64,000 nt of DNA. It comes from Linum tenue (Eukaryota > Streptophyta > Magnoliopsida > Malpighiales > Linaceae). Positions 22,145 to 32,998 of this stretch are shown here, piece by piece. Position numbers and translations under genes: made by a program. Every line of letters begins with the position of its first letter. The first letter of the stretch is position 1. The notes beneath the pieces are model-generated. The model made no database searches and was not told where the DNA came from. It saw only the letters and a list, made by a program, of their open reading frames with translations. The stretch is taken from the NCBI GenBank assembly GCA_946122785.1, contig CAMGYJ010000007.1, forward strand, positions 39,209,587 to 39,273,586, in the 5' to 3' direction.

Positions 22145-24690
22145 GGCCCTTCCTCTTCAAAAATCTTTGTCCTCAAAGCTGGGTTCTTCCTCTTCTCAAA
22201 TCCTGCACAAAATTGGCTCCAAATCGGGTCAAAAGATGACGTACCAAACAGCCAATTCTGGGAAATTATGACAGCGTTCTTCCTCCAGGGAATTGGGGGC
22301 TTTCGATTTGGACATTCCCCGTTCAATTCAGGGTTACCATCGTCTTCGCCGCAACTCCAATTATCGTGGTGACCTGGTTCCCAGCTTCGAATCACCCTTT
22401 TTTGCGTCGGACCATCTCCTTCTCGTTTCCCGCCAGCGTTGGTGTTCAAATTCGCAGCACCCAGGAAATGCAAGCTCCAATTGGGCGTGTGTGGTACAAG
22501 GATTTGGAGCTGCAATTGGTGTTGCCGCAAGCTTCGTACATCCCTCCCCAACGAAGCTGTCGGGTCGGCCTGCCTCAATTCACTTCCAGTCGCCCCACCT
22601 GTTAACCCTGGATTTCCAACGCAATGGCGGGTTTCCAGAGCAGAAATTGCTCGAATCGAATCTTGTAAATCAGGTCGATTCGACTCGTTACAGACAAGGT
22701 AGGAGCTCCCCGATGCTTCAAGGAAGGTGGTGCCATGGTTGGTTGGACTCGGATTTCCCCCCAGAGCCCCACCCAAATACCCCTCTCTCCTGCTCTGCTT
22801 TGGCACCGCAACACAGAGCAGCTTAGCTCGCCGACGGTGGGAACGCTGTTCCTTCTTATACGCTGTGATCATGAACCGGTGCGCCAGAAGATTAGTGTGA
22901 TGAGTCTCGTCCCTTGCCTGTACTCGATTAGCTTCCATTTGGCGTTGGTCGGCTCGAGCTTCTGCCGGCGACAACGGCTTGAGCAAGAAGCTCTGATTTC
23001 CCTGTCGTAGCTTATAGCAGTTGGTGCCTCCGTAGTGACACACTCCGCGATCAAATTGCCACGGTCGACCGAGTAAAAGGTGAGTGGCTTGCATAGGAAC
23101 TACGTCGAACACCAATTCGTCACGGTACTCGCCAATTGCAAAGGGAACACGCGCTTGCTTGTTCACCTTAATAGCCCCGTAATCGTTAAGCCAGTGCAAA
23201 TTGTAGGGGTCTGGATGTCTGTTCGTGTTCAAGCCAAGCCGTTTAACCACGTCCAGACTAACGACATTCACACAACTTCCCCCGTCGATGATCACGGACA
23301 ACGTCTGGTCCTTAACTACGCAGCGGGTCTGGAACAGGTTCTCTCTTTGATCTGTGTCGGAGTGAGAGGCCATAGTGAGAGCCCTCCTGTTAACTGCGAA
23401 AAGTTTGCCGGGAGGTGGGTCAGTGATCAGAACCTCCTCATCTACTTCATCTCCACCAGAATCAGTTGAAGTTCCCTGATGTTTCTCCTCTTCTTCTTCT
23501 TCTTCTTCAGAGTAGTATTCACCATCTCGTAGCACAAGTGTCTTCCTGTTGGGACACTGATTAGCTTTATGTCCTCGTCCAAAGCATTTAAAACATTGGA
23601 TACTGGCGCTGGAGCCTTCAGTTTTATGTTGCTGATTGCGAGAGAAGGTAGGCTTCTCAGCCTCTGTTCGTATCGGTGTTGATCCTGAGCTTGGAGCAAC
23701 GTCTGAGGTAGCCTTGGGGGCAGGTGAGAACCGCCTTGCAGTGACGGTTTTGAGCTGCCGTTCTACCTTAATTGCTAGGTGTAAAACCTCTTCCAGATCA
23801 ATGAACGACCGCAGTTCTACTTCTTGACGAATCTCACGGTTTAGACCATGGAGGAAGCGAGCAATTGTCGCCTCTCGATCCTCTCGGATGTCAGCGCGCA
23901 TCATGAGCAGCTCAAGCTCACGATAATAGTCTTCGACGGAGCGAGATCCCTGCCTCAGCTCTTGCAATGACGTGTGTAATTCCCGCTGGTAATAATCAGG
24001 TACGAACCTGTCACGCATAAGGCTCCGTAACTCTGCCCAAGTGGTTACCTCTGGCTGGAGATTCTGTCGCCGCCGAAGCTGAGTTCGTTCCCACCATTGC
24101 GCGGCATAATCGGAGAATTCGTACGTCGCGAGCTTCACCTTCTGAGGCTCTGTGTACTCGCCGTTTTGGAAGAATAGGGTAATTTTACGCTCCCAGTCCA
24201 AATACGTTGATGCGTTGTTTGTTCCTTGGAAGGTTGGAATTACGAGCTTGATTCCTCGCAAATCCGAGACGGCACCATGATCAGCCTCTGGGTTCCTTCC
24301 GATGTGGTCTCGTTCGGGTTCAGCAGCTATGATTCGCTGCTCCAATTCATGGACTCGATCTGCTAATGTCTGGGGAAGAACAACGTCGTGGTTCCGTCCG
24401 CCGTTTTCTTCGTTTCTCAGGATATTCTCCGGCGGAGCCAGAGCATCCAGCCGTCGAGATTGCCGCTCTAGTTTTTGATCCAGCCTGTTGAATTGGGCCT
24501 GGAATAAAACTCCCATCTCTGCCCTGAGAGTTTGTAGCAGCTCGGTCATGTTAATTTGCTGCCCAGCCATGTCAAGTTCGTTGATTTGAGCCTCGCCTCC
24601 AGACTCTGTTTCTTCCTCTGATTTTTGTCGACGAATGGCAGGGTCACTGGACACAGGTCCTTTAGACCTTGTCCAACGCGTCGTATCCAC
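21718..24690 (-). CDS. Gag-protease ORF of element B, reading through into the 3' LTR
   Basis: The open frame spans 990 codons, but only the first 620 or so look like protein. Residues about 150-310 are a retrotransposon gag domain (STYLDWERKITLFF, WWERTQLRR, YYRELELL). CFKCFGRGHKANQC, a CCHC knuckle, lies near 365. An acidic run follows, then a protease-like domain with IIDGGSCVNVVS near 467 and LLLGRPWQFDR; DGG in place of DSG is usual in chromoviruses. After about position 22830 the frame reads non-coding DNA and then LTR, so the C-terminal 370 residues are probably meaningless. The rest of pol is absent. Confidence 0.85.
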   Translation of the reverse strand: MDTTRWTRSKGPVSSDPAIRRQKSEEETESGGEAQINELDMAGQQINMTELLQTLRAEMGVLFQAQFNRLDQKLERQSRRLDALAPPENILRNEENGGRNHDVVLPQTLADRVHELEQRIIAAEPERDHIGRNPEADHGAVSDLRGIKLVIPTFQGTNNASTYLDWERKITLFFQNGEYTEPQKVKLATYEFSDYAAQWWERTQLRRRQNLQPEVTTWAELRSLMRDRFVPDYYQRELHTSLQELRQGSRSVEDYYRELELLMMRADIREDREATIARFLHGLNREIRQEVELRSFIDLEEVLHLAIKVERQLKTVTARRFSPAPKATSDVAPSSGSTPIRTEAEKPTFSRNQQHKTEGSSASIQCFKCFGRGHKANQCPNRKTLVLRDGEYYSEEEEEEEEKHQGTSTDSGGDEVDEEVLITDPPPGKLFAVNRRALTMASHSDTDQRENLFQTRCVVKDQTLSVIIDGGSCVNVVSLDVVKRLGLNTNRHPDPYNLHWLNDYGAIKVNKQARVPFAIGEYRDELVFDVVPMQATHLLLGRPWQFDRGVCHYGGTNCYKLRQGNQSFLLKPLSPAEARADQRQMEANRVQARDETHHTNLLAHRFMITAYKKEQRSHRRRAKLLCVAVPKQSRREGYLGGALGGNPSPTNHGTTFLEASGSSYLVCNESNRPDLQDSIRAISALETRHCVGNPGLTGGATGSELRQADPTASLGRDVRSLRQHQLQLQILVPHTPNWSLHFLGAANLNTNAGGKREGDGPTQKRVIRSWEPGHHDNWSCGEDDGNPELNGECPNRKPPIPWRKNAVIISQNWLFGTSSFDPIWSQFCAGFEKRKNPALRTKIFEEEGPDTTLDCLFTKLELLVQEANPNHLNHVDFWLSILTVSGSQLWGNGSSKSVDGKVSLELQFKPGVPLYKLECLEDRDETQKTLFKARQYASSTQEFCPNLSKCKTGFGQATLKRHSRKVGEFRVKGFPSHESMYFNEQRRGIG
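22145..22158 (-). promoter_or_regulatory. Polypurine tract of element B
   Basis: Minus strand GAAGAGGAAGGGCC abuts the 3' LTR. Confidence 0.75.
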
Positions 24691-24698
24691 TGTGTTGA

Positions 24699-24717
24699 AC
24701 CAGGCGATGATGCCACT
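24699..24717 (-). promoter_or_regulatory. Primer-binding region of element B
   Basis: Minus strand AGTGGCATCATCGCCTGG follows the 5' LTR directly. TGGCATCATCGCC resembles the initiator-Met primer site TGGTATCAGAGC only loosely, so the tRNA is uncertain. Confidence 0.5.
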
Positions 24718-25670
24718 TGATAAGCCTCAGCTTGCTGAAGCTTGTGATTCAGAGCTCGCAGCCAATCAAACCTTCGTTTCCCTTTATCAAACTCGAAGGA
24801 AAACAGACCAAGAACCGGATAAGACGGATTGAATCGTGCAACTTCAACGCCAACTAGGGGAAGAGGCTCGACCCAATGAAGATAGCAACTCGTCCACGAT
24901 TGATGTGATGAATCAATCGATGCTGAGCTCGCTTGTTTGATGGAATCGAATCCACTCAACCAAGGACAATTCACGAGACAAAAGCTCTATGAACAAAACG
25001 TATTCTTTGATAAAACTTGCGTCAATTACAATACGATCGAAAGCTTAAATAGACCCTAGCTAGTCTCCCAAACAAGGTAAACCGTCCTAAACCTAACACA
25101 ACTCGTAAACATAAACGTTAAAGCAAAGAAAGTAACAATCCGACACAAATAAGGAAATAAACTAGCTTCTGCAGCCCAAGTCACCAGCAGCCTTGATGCC
25201 ATCTTTGCGGCTCTTGATGGAGTACTTCCAGGTGTAAAAGGACTCATCCGATGCCCCGCCTCTGCTCATTAAAATACATACTTTCATGGGAAGGAAACCC
25301 CTTGACTCGAAACACGCCCACCTTTCTGGAATGGCGCTTCAAAGTAGCCTGTCCAAACCCAGTTTTACACTTAGACAGATTTGGGCAGAATTCCTGTGTT
25401 GAAGAAGCATATTGTCGAGCCTTGAAAAGGGTCTTCTGGGTTTCATCTCGATCTTCCAGACACTCCAGCTTGTAGAGGGGAACTCCAGGTTTAAATTGAA
25501 GCTCTAAACTCACCTTTCCATCTACAGATTTGGAAGAACCATTGCCCCAAAGTTGACTACCTGAAACGGTTAATATACTTAACCAAAAATCCACATGGTT
25601 CAAATGGTTTGGGTTAGCCTCTTGAACAAGTAATTCCAGCTTTGTAAAGAGGCAATCCAGGGTTGTATCA
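24718..25670 (-). repeat. 5' LTR of element B
   Basis: Equal in length to 21192-22144, about 1% different by eye; followed by the CAAGG duplication. Confidence 0.95.
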
Positions 25671-26374
25671 CAAGGAACTAGGGTTCTTCATACCCAAGTG
25701 AGAGAAGGGTTCTACTCCATAGAGAGAGAAGAGAAAACAGTAATCGGAGTAGTCATACTCATAATGATGAGGAAAATCTGCTCCGGGATGATGATTTCCA
25801 CTCCTATGACGATCTCCAAGCTCGATTCGACGAAACCCAGCTCCAAGATAGCTTCTAGGATGTGTTCTTCGTACTTTCTCTCTCTAGGGCTCTGTTTTTG
25901 CTCTGAAAATCCGATTCCCCCACTTTTGGCTCGGAATTGGCTCAAAAACCAGAATTTCCCGACTCACACGGGCAGGCCACACGGCCGTGTGGCTCACCAC
26001 TTTGCCCGTGCGAGTAGAAACGCAGCGTATGGATTAGTCGACCTTCAGCCATCTCACACGGCCAGGGTTGCACGGCCGTGTGAAAATTCCAGTCTGCCCG
26101 TGTTTGGCCTCGGCAAAAATCACACGGCCAGGGTGCTCAATGGCACGGCCGTGTGATGCCACGGTCTGCCCGTGCGGCTTCCTTGAAACCTCGCCGCGCG
26201 TCCGATCTTCGTCCATTCGACCCCAGACTCGCTCCCAAGCCTCCATTCACGTACTAGGACCTGAAATATCACAAACAAGCACAACCTAGCGTGAAATCGG
26301 CCTAAAACACGAGAATCAACACCTCAAACGGTGTAAGAACGGGGGTAAAAACATGTGTAAATAACGGTCTATCA

Positions 26375-26905
26375 GTGACGCACGCGGTGGAGTTTGGAAT
26401 TGTGGATTGCCCTTCGCCATATAATGTGATACTTGGTCGACCCCTCTTGGCACAATTCAATGGAGTGGCTTCCACTTGTCTCCAATCGTTGAAGTTCGTG
26501 ACGCCACAAGGCATAGGCATCTCGCGAGGAAGCAATGTTCCACGCTATGCACGAGAGGTGGAACGGGGGTGTCACATCCAAAGGCACAGACTGAACACCA
26601 TCGATATTCGTCCTGAGGAGGCTCCCAAAGCCGAATCTATGGACGGAGAGTTGGTTATAGCAATTGATGAAAGGCGCCCAGAGCGACAAGTGAGGATATC
26701 TGAGCAGGCCCCCGAGGACATGAGAGCGCCCTTGATAGAATTGTTGCGCGAGTTCAGAGAGTTATTCGCATGGAGAGCGCAGGACATGCCCGGCATGTCA
26801 CCAAATACGGCGGCGCATAGGCTAGCCGTGGAGGAAGGCAAAAGGCCAGTCCAACAAAAGCGTCAAAATTTGACCCCGAAAAAGAAGAGGCACTCCGGCG
26901 CGAGG
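26375..26905 (+). pseudogene. Element C protease end and start of reverse transcriptase
   Basis: Frame from 26375: PYNVILGRPLLAQFNGVAST is the C-terminal flap of a gypsy protease, followed by a linker and FRELFAWRAQDMPGMSPN, the usual start of the RT module. The frame shifts between about 26870 and 26905, where the next frame continues the domain. Confidence 0.85.
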
Positions 26906-27986
26906 TGGACAGGCTACTCGAGGCAGGGTTTGTGGAGGAAGCAAGATACATCACATGGCTATCGAATGTCGTGTTTGTCCCAAAGACGTCAAGAGATTGG
27001 AGGATGTGCGTGGATTTTACCAACCTTAACCGGGCATGTCCCACGGATGGTTACTCTATGCCACGTATCGATTTGCTTGTAGACGCGACAGCTTATTATG
27101 AGGCGCTTAGCTTCCTCGACATGTTCTCGGGTTACCATCAAATCCCTATGGTGGAAGAAGATAGGGAGAAAACGGCTTTCATGACGCCCTTTGGTAACTT
27201 CTGTTACAGAGTGATGGCATTTGGTTTGAAGAATACAGGGGCCACTTACCAACGAATGGTCAATCAAGTCTCCGCAAACAACCAGGGAGAAACGTGGAGG
27301 CATATGTGGACGATTTGATTATGAAGAGTAGGAGGCGCCTGGACCACATCGAGGACCTGCAGGAAACTTTTGAGACCATGCGCCTCTTCAAGTTGAGGCT
27401 TAATCCCAAGAAGTGCGTGTTTTTAGCAGAAGAGGGAAAGTTCCTGGGGTTCATGATAACGAGGAGGGGGATCGAGGCTAACCCCAAACAAGTCGAGGCA
27501 ATACTGAGCTTGGTGCCCCCTCGAACGCCGAAGGAGGTGCAGGGGTTAACGGGCAGATTGGCAGCACTTTGGCGCTTCATCCCCAGGGCTTCGGACCGGG
27601 GCGCCCCCTTCTTTAAGGTCTTGAAAAAAGTCTCCAAGTTTAGGTGGACCGAAGAGTGTAACAAAGCCTTCGACGACTTGAAGAAGTTACTCACGGCACC
27701 TACGGTAATGACAACGCCCAAGGTAAAAGAAGTGTTGTACTTATATATAGCCATGTCTCGCATCGCCGTGAGCGCGGTCCTCATATCCAGAGACCCGCAC
27801 ACGAATGAAGAAAGGCCAGTATATTATGTCAGCCACACCATGGTGGGCCACGAGACGCGATACGCGCCTATAGAAAAGGCCGCGCTAGCAGTGGTGATGG
27901 CGGCGAACAAACTCAGACCATATTTTCAGGCTCATAGCATTGCGGTTCTCACGAACCTTCCTCTAGAACTGTCCTTGGATCTATAG
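26905..27986 (+). pseudogene. Element C reverse transcriptase and first RNase H
   Basis: The first frame (26905-27318) contains FVPKTSRDWRMCVDFTNLN, then LDMFSGYHQIPM and AFGLKNTGATYQRMVN. A frameshift near 27285 moves into the second frame (27294-27986) with AYVDDLIMKS, the catalytic YVDD box, then FLGFMITRRGIEANPKQ and the thumb/connection. The RNase H part (VYYVSHTMVGHETRYAPIEK) is present but the usual catalytic D-A-S region reads YLYIAMSRI, as is common in Tat elements where the first RNase H has decayed. Stops follow after 27986. Confidence 0.88.
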
Positions 27987-28075
27987 ACGTGTCTGGGCAC
28001 TTGGTGAAGTAAGCTGTCCAACTAAGCGAATTCGACGTAAGCTACGCACCCCGTCCCGCTATCAAGGCGCAAGTC

Positions 28076-28560
28076 TTGGCATACTTCATAGCCGAAGGTA
28101 TCTCGGATGGGGGAACCAGAGCCGAAGAATGTTGTCAAGTGCTTGTGGACGGAGCAGCAAGTCGAGTAGGCGCGGGGACAGGAGTTGTCCTAGTGAGTCC
28201 CTTGGGCGCCTTACACGAAATAGTGTTGCGCTTTGCGGCCCTAAAAAAAACAACACGGCGGAATATGAGGCTGTCTTGGCGGGCCTCCACATTGAGAGAG
28301 AGTTAGGCGCTCAGAGGGTGAACATCAAATCCGATTCTGCGCTAGTGTTTAACCAATTGAACGAAATCTACGAGGTAAAGGAGGAATCACTAGGCGCCTA
28401 TGTGCACTCTGTTCGCAAGAAATGCGCCTGGTTTCGTGAAGTCACATTCACACATGTCCCGAGGGAAGAGAATGCCCATGCAGATGCTTTATCTAAATTG
28501 GCCACAGCTCTGGATTTTGAGGAGAATCGAACGGTGAGGTGCCACATGAGGACGCGATGA
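28076..28560 (+). pseudogene. Element C second RNase H (archaeal type)
   Basis: Frame from 28076 gives CCQVLVDGAASRVGAGTGVV, the D-G-(A)-S start of an RNase HI-like fold. At the A-run 28244-28251 the frame slips by one, and the next frame gives KNNTAEYEAVLAGL, then IKSDSALVFNQLN and PREENAHADALSKLA. These are the E, D and D catalytic motifs of the extra RNase H described in Tat elements. Confidence 0.85.
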
Positions 28561-29903
28561 TGGCGTCCATATCATCGGGGGTTGGAGAAGGATGGATGAC
28601 ACCAATTTTGCTCTTTCTCACGCAAGGAGTAGTTCCGGAGGACTCGAAGGAAGCCTGGCGCCTGCGGCGGAAGGCAGCTCAGTGCGCCATAGTGGATGGA
28701 GTGTTGTACAAAAGGTCACACTCAAGCGCCTACCTGAGATGCCTCACCGATATCGAAGGATTACAAGCAATCAACGAAGTGCACCAAGGGACTTGTGGAA
28801 TGCATGCCGGCGCCCGGAGTCTGGAGAAGGTTTTGCTCCGCCAGGGGTACTATTGGCCTACAATACGAGCGGATGCTCGAAAACACGTTGCGGCGTGTCA
28901 CCAGTGCCAAATTCATGCCAATGACATACATCTCCCGGCGGCACCCATGCAAGGAAATGTGGGCGCCTGGCCTTTCGCTCAATGGGGTATGGAGCTTTTG
29001 GGACCATTCCCGAAGGCGCCTGGACAGTTCAAGTACTTAATTGTCGTTGTGGATTACTTCACCAAGTGGATTGAAGCGGAACCGTTGGCGTTAATCACGG
29101 AGGCGCAGGTGCGGAAGTTCACAAAGAAAAATATCTTTACGCGATTTGGACTCCCAGAATCCATCATCACCGACCACGGGAAGCAGTTTGATTGGATGAG
29201 GCCAATGGGCAAGTAGTTCATTGAATTTTGCGATGAGAATAGAGTGATTTTGCGGTTCTCGTCCGTAGCCTACCCTCAGGCCAACGGGCAAGCTGAGGCG
29301 GCCAACAAAAGCATATTACATGGGTTGCACACAAGGTTGGATGAGGCGAAAGGCAGGTGGGTTGAGGAGCTGCCAAGCGTCTTGTGGGCGCATAGGACTA
29401 CCTTCAAGGTGGCATCGGGTGAAACACCCTTTGCATTGACTTACGGAAGTGAAGCTGTCCTGCCGGTGGAAATGCGGGTTTCGACCTTCATAATGACCCG
29501 CCGAGACGAGTCAATGGATACTCAGGAGCGAATTGATGAGTTAGACCTGTTAGATGAGCGCCGAGAGGCGGCGGCCCTACGTTTGGAGGCAATGAAAGGG
29601 CAGGTGGCGAGGTATTACAACAAAAAAATGTGGGCACACAACATTGTGAGGGGAAGCCTGGTGCTAAAGCGTGATTTTCGCCGAAAGGCTACCGAGGGGA
29701 AGTTGGCCCCAAAGTGGAAAGGTCCATATCGCGTTCAGGAGGTCGTTGGCCCAAGTACATTCAAGCTGGTGCACCTGTCGGGTAAGAAAGTGAAGAGGAC
29801 ATGGAACGCACAAAACTTGCGAAAATATGAGGTCGGGGAGTCAAGCATGGCGGGTGATAAGGGGGAAGAGGAAATGGATACCATGCCTGGCGCAGCGGAG
29901 TAG
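28539..29903 (+). pseudogene. Element C integrase with one in-frame stop
   Basis: The H2C2 zinc finger is intact (EVHQGTCGMHAG, then HVAACHQCQ). The core follows: WGMELLGPFP, where the first catalytic Asp (usually GMDLLGPF) is Glu, then IITDHGKQFD for the second Asp and NGQAEAANKS for the Glu. A TAG at 29214-29216 interrupts a frame that otherwise runs to 29903. The C-terminal part with LAPKWKGPYRVQEVVG and FKLVHLSGKKVKRTWNAQNL is typical of gypsy integrases. It cannot give full-length protein as it stands. Confidence 0.88.
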
Positions 29904-30482
29904 GCGTCCTACCTTGAGTAGAAACGGCAGAGAAGTTGTCCGCGTCGAGTCTCCAGTAGTTAGTAGGTTCTTTTTCTCCAAAGCGCCCTAATGCACTGTA
30001 GAATTAAAGCGCCCTATCTTGTTGCGCCCTTTATTTTGTAAAGCGCCCTCTCGCCCCCACTTCATGTAAAGCGCCCTCCTTTTGCGCCCGTACTTTTGCA
30101 GAATCGGATTAATTATATATGAAATATGATGTTGAGGAAGAGTGCAAGCATGAACAAAGCGCCCACCCTATAGCGCCCACTCTATAGCGCCCGATTTACA
30201 CCCTGCGCCCATGATGGTAAAAAAATATTTAAAAAAAAAATTTGATCTGATTGCCGATGGAAAGAAAAGTTTCATAAAAATCCATCGACAAATGAGCGCC
30301 CCAACCGGCGCCCCAGCTTAGAGAGGAAATTTTAGTCAAGCAAAAAGAAAGTGACAAACATAGCCAAGTTCAAATTCAAGATTAATAATCTAGGGGCAGG
30401 CGCCCAAACATACATCATCCTTACAAGGAATAAAATAGAGGTTTATTGGGCGCCACATCAGGAGGGATTACATTGATACAAC
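29904..30482. repeat. GCGCCC-motif-rich non-coding segment of element C
   Basis: After the integrase stop the sequence repeats AAAGCGCCC/TTGCGCCC at irregular 10-40 bp intervals, with a poly-A tract at about 30220-30240. No ORF. The same GGCGCC/GCGCCC word recurs through the antisense gene and LTR. Confidence 0.75.
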
Positions 30483-31319
30483 CTAAGAATTACTCCACCG
30501 ATCCACTCCCGGAGTCAGAGGCAGAGTCCTCACCACCATCGTTATTATCGCCACCATCATCCCGGCACCAGGCGCTTCGGGGTGCCAGCTTACGATAAAG
30601 GAAATGACGAACTCCACCATGGATTTGACATCCCAATCGATGTCGGGATGCTCGGCTGATAGCTTCCTTCGCAGAATCAGAATTGAATTCAAGGCAGCCT
30701 CAGCCTTAAGCGCCTGGCCTACGTCAGACTTGGCGAAATTCGCTGACTGCGCTTCGAGGGCCCCCTTGTCGGTCGTAAGCGTCTGCTTTTCCTCCTCAAG
30801 CGCCTTTATCTCCAGCGCCGACTTCTTATTTTCCTTGGCCAAACGCTTATTCTCCTTCTTAAGATCCCCCTTCTCTTGGGTCAAAAGGTCGATCTCACTT
30901 CTGTAGGCGTCCGCTTCGCTTTCAAGAGTTTGCTTTTCCTTTTCCAATTTGGCCACTAATTCATGGTGCGCCCTCTTCTCGATCTCCATCCGCGCTTCAT
31001 AATCCTCCTGCAACTTCCTCTTCTCTTCATCAACCTTTTCTTGAACAAGGGAGGCGCTCTTGGCTGCCTCAAACTGGGCATCCTCGCACATCTTTATTAA
31101 TTCTTCTTGCCGCTTCTGAGCTATGGCGAGGTTGTCTTGGGCAACGCCAAGAGATGTGGATGCCTCGTTGGTAGAGGCGCGTAGGGCCTCCTGCTCCAGT
31201 ATGCCCTTCTTGGCCACAACCGTCATATGAAAAATGAAGCACAGAAGATGATCATATTTCCATTGAAAAAGATGAAGGCAGTATGATAAATTGTTTTTGC
31301 ACCACGCGCATGCATACAT
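30483..31319 (-). pseudogene. Antisense gene of element C, coiled-coil C-terminal exon
   Basis: Minus-strand frame of 278 codons; the part from VVAKKGILEQEALRAST onward is strongly helical with heptad-like charged repeats (KLEKEKQTLESEADAYRS, KKENKRLAKENKK), a long coiled coil. The first 30 residues look like intron read-through, so the exon probably starts near 31225. It is the last part of a spliced antisense gene of the kind found in Tat-lineage elements; its role is unknown. Confidence 0.65.
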
Positions 31320-31991
31320 GGGCGCTTATTCGGCACATTTCGCCCCAAGGATCGGCGCCGTTGAGGTCAAGAGGCGCCCTGAGCACATCCCCTGCAGACA
31401 AAGCCATGTGAATGGCGGCGCCACGCTCCAAGGCAGATATGTCTGAGCATTCCAAAGTCACCTTGTGCTTCGGAGGCTGAAGCCACTTTTCGATAGACTC
31501 CGGAAGAGGCGCCTCGTCACCCACTCGCGGTTTCTTCCCCGACACGTCCTGGGCGCCCTCAGACTTCCTCTTAAGCTTTCTGATCAAGGGAATCTCGTCC
31601 TCGCTACTTCGGTTTCTTGCAAAAAGTCAATAGGCGCCGAGGTTTCTTGGGGCATCGTGTCAATAGGCACCTGATCCTCCCAAACTTCTACGAAGTCAGT
31701 CCCAGCATTGGTCAGGGGGGTGCTTGGAACTTTGTCGGGCTTGACCCTCTTGGGGGATTTCCCTTTCCTGCTCGCACGCCCCTTTCCTTTCTCGGCCTCG
31801 GGCTCAGGCGCCTGTGATTCACCAGCAACTTTCTTAGCTGCCTTCGAAGTATTTCCCTTTGAGGATTGGGCGCCCTTTGCCCGACCTTTCCTCGAACTGG
31901 GCGCCACCTTGGCTGCCACCCCCATCTTCGCAAACTGGCTCTTCATCAGGGAGACCATGGAAGTGAAATCCGCACCTACACAAAAACACAT
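31252..31991 (-). pseudogene. Antisense gene of element C, middle exons
   Basis: Two overlapping minus-strand frames. 31584-31991 is a Lys/Ser-rich basic linker starting DFTSMVSLMKSQFAKMG. 31252-31587 gives KRKSEGAQDVSGKKPRVGDE and later VLRAPLDLNGADPWGEM. The frame change near 31585 suggests a small indel or splice. Nuclear-localisation-like basic clusters are visible. No enzymatic motif. Confidence 0.55.
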
Positions 31992-32097
31992 ACCAGCGTG
32001 TAAGTGTTAGTAAAGTTAAGTGTACAACACAGTGCACCCGGTAATAGCATGCCCTAAATGCACAAGTCTAATGTTCAAAAGAGACATAAGGCAATAT

Positions 32098-32856
32098 TCA
32101 AAAGCTAAATAGGCGCCCACCATCGCGGTAGTACGCGTGTAGAACGGGCGTCCTAGCCGCCGTAGAACTTAAGTCCACAGGGTGCAGTGCTAGAAGACGG
32201 GCGCTCTCAATTTCCTCGTCCGTGGTCAAAGGCGCCTCAACATTAAACGCCTCTGCGTCGCCGACTGCCCAACCTCGGGTGAACGAATGACCACTCTCGT
32301 AGATGGTCTCTCTACGCGCCTTGATAAAGAAAAAGGCTCTGAACCATTCCCTTCCTAAATTTGGAGAATCGGTTAAGAAGTGCCCCGGAATGTCAATGCA
32401 CCTTTGCAAAGATAAACAGTTGTCGCTATGCACCATGGTAAAGAAGTGGTGGAAAAGTTTAAAGGTGGGTACGATGTTATGTTGCCGACACTTCAACTTG
32501 AAAAGAATGTGAATAAGGAAAACAGAAGGGGATAGGAGCCAAGCGAGCATTGACACAATTCTAATATGCCTTCGAGGATCGAATCTAAAGGAAATCGTAA
32601 GCCGAAGCGGAAATATTCCCGGTAGATTCCAAGCCAACGGGGGCCGACCACCCCAATCCTTTCCATGCGCGGAAGTTGCAACGAGACGGCCAAGTTCTCC
32701 AACTCGAGCGCCTTGATGGTCGACACCTGCAATGGCCCAGCCTCTGCAACGGTCAAGGGGCGCTTCCCCTGCTGGCCACGTGTCTGCCCAATTATTAATT
32801 TTCACAGACTCATCCTCCGAGGCGCCTGAGTCAGTTGATATGGGGGACATCTCCAA
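32098..32856 (-). pseudogene. Antisense gene of element C, 'putative gypsy-type transposon' domain exon
   Basis: In one minus-strand frame (32493-32756) WLGIYREYFRFGLRFPLD matches the start of the domain called Transposase_28 / putative gypsy-type transposon; in the other (32098-32856) it continues as PTFKLFHHFFTMV and GREWFRAFFFIKA. A frameshift near 32570 separates them. The domain is a structural plant-transposon domain of unknown function, not a real transposase. The following stretch (TTDEEIESARLLALHPVD) is also typical. Confidence 0.7.
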
Positions 32857-32998
32857 CTCGGACGATTGCGGAGATCCGGGCGCATGGCCTATAATGTTGA
32901 CGCAAACGGGGCAGAGTCAATCCCACTATCCTAGATAGCTAGGGGCGCCTAAATAAAAGGGGGGGGGGGGCGGAACAGTTGAAATTGGCAAAACTCAC

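Larger units (their letters stand above)
21192..25670 (-). mobile_element. Element B: gag-only Ty3/gypsy (chromovirus-like) retrotransposon
   Basis: LTRs of 953 bp lie at 21192-22144 and 24718-25670, with TG..CA ends and a perfect CAAGG duplication (21187-21191, 25671-25675) inside the A2 LTR. By eye the LTRs differ at about nine positions (near 1%), so it is older than A. The internal 2.57 kb codes only for gag and protease; the region for reverse transcriptase and integrase is missing. It is a non-autonomous element. Confidence 0.95.
20568..26373 (-). mobile_element. LTR of element A2, split by element B
   Basis: Two blocks, 20568-21191 and 25676-26373, together give about 1322 bp that align with the LTR of A (ends GGTCTATCA, contains TTTCAGGTCCTAG on the minus strand). 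Between them lies element B with its CAAGG duplication. The former primer site next to 20568 is degraded. The right end at 26373 abuts element C. In place of the A-type palindromes it carries three CACGGCCGTGTG sites (about 25975-26155). Confidence 0.85.
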
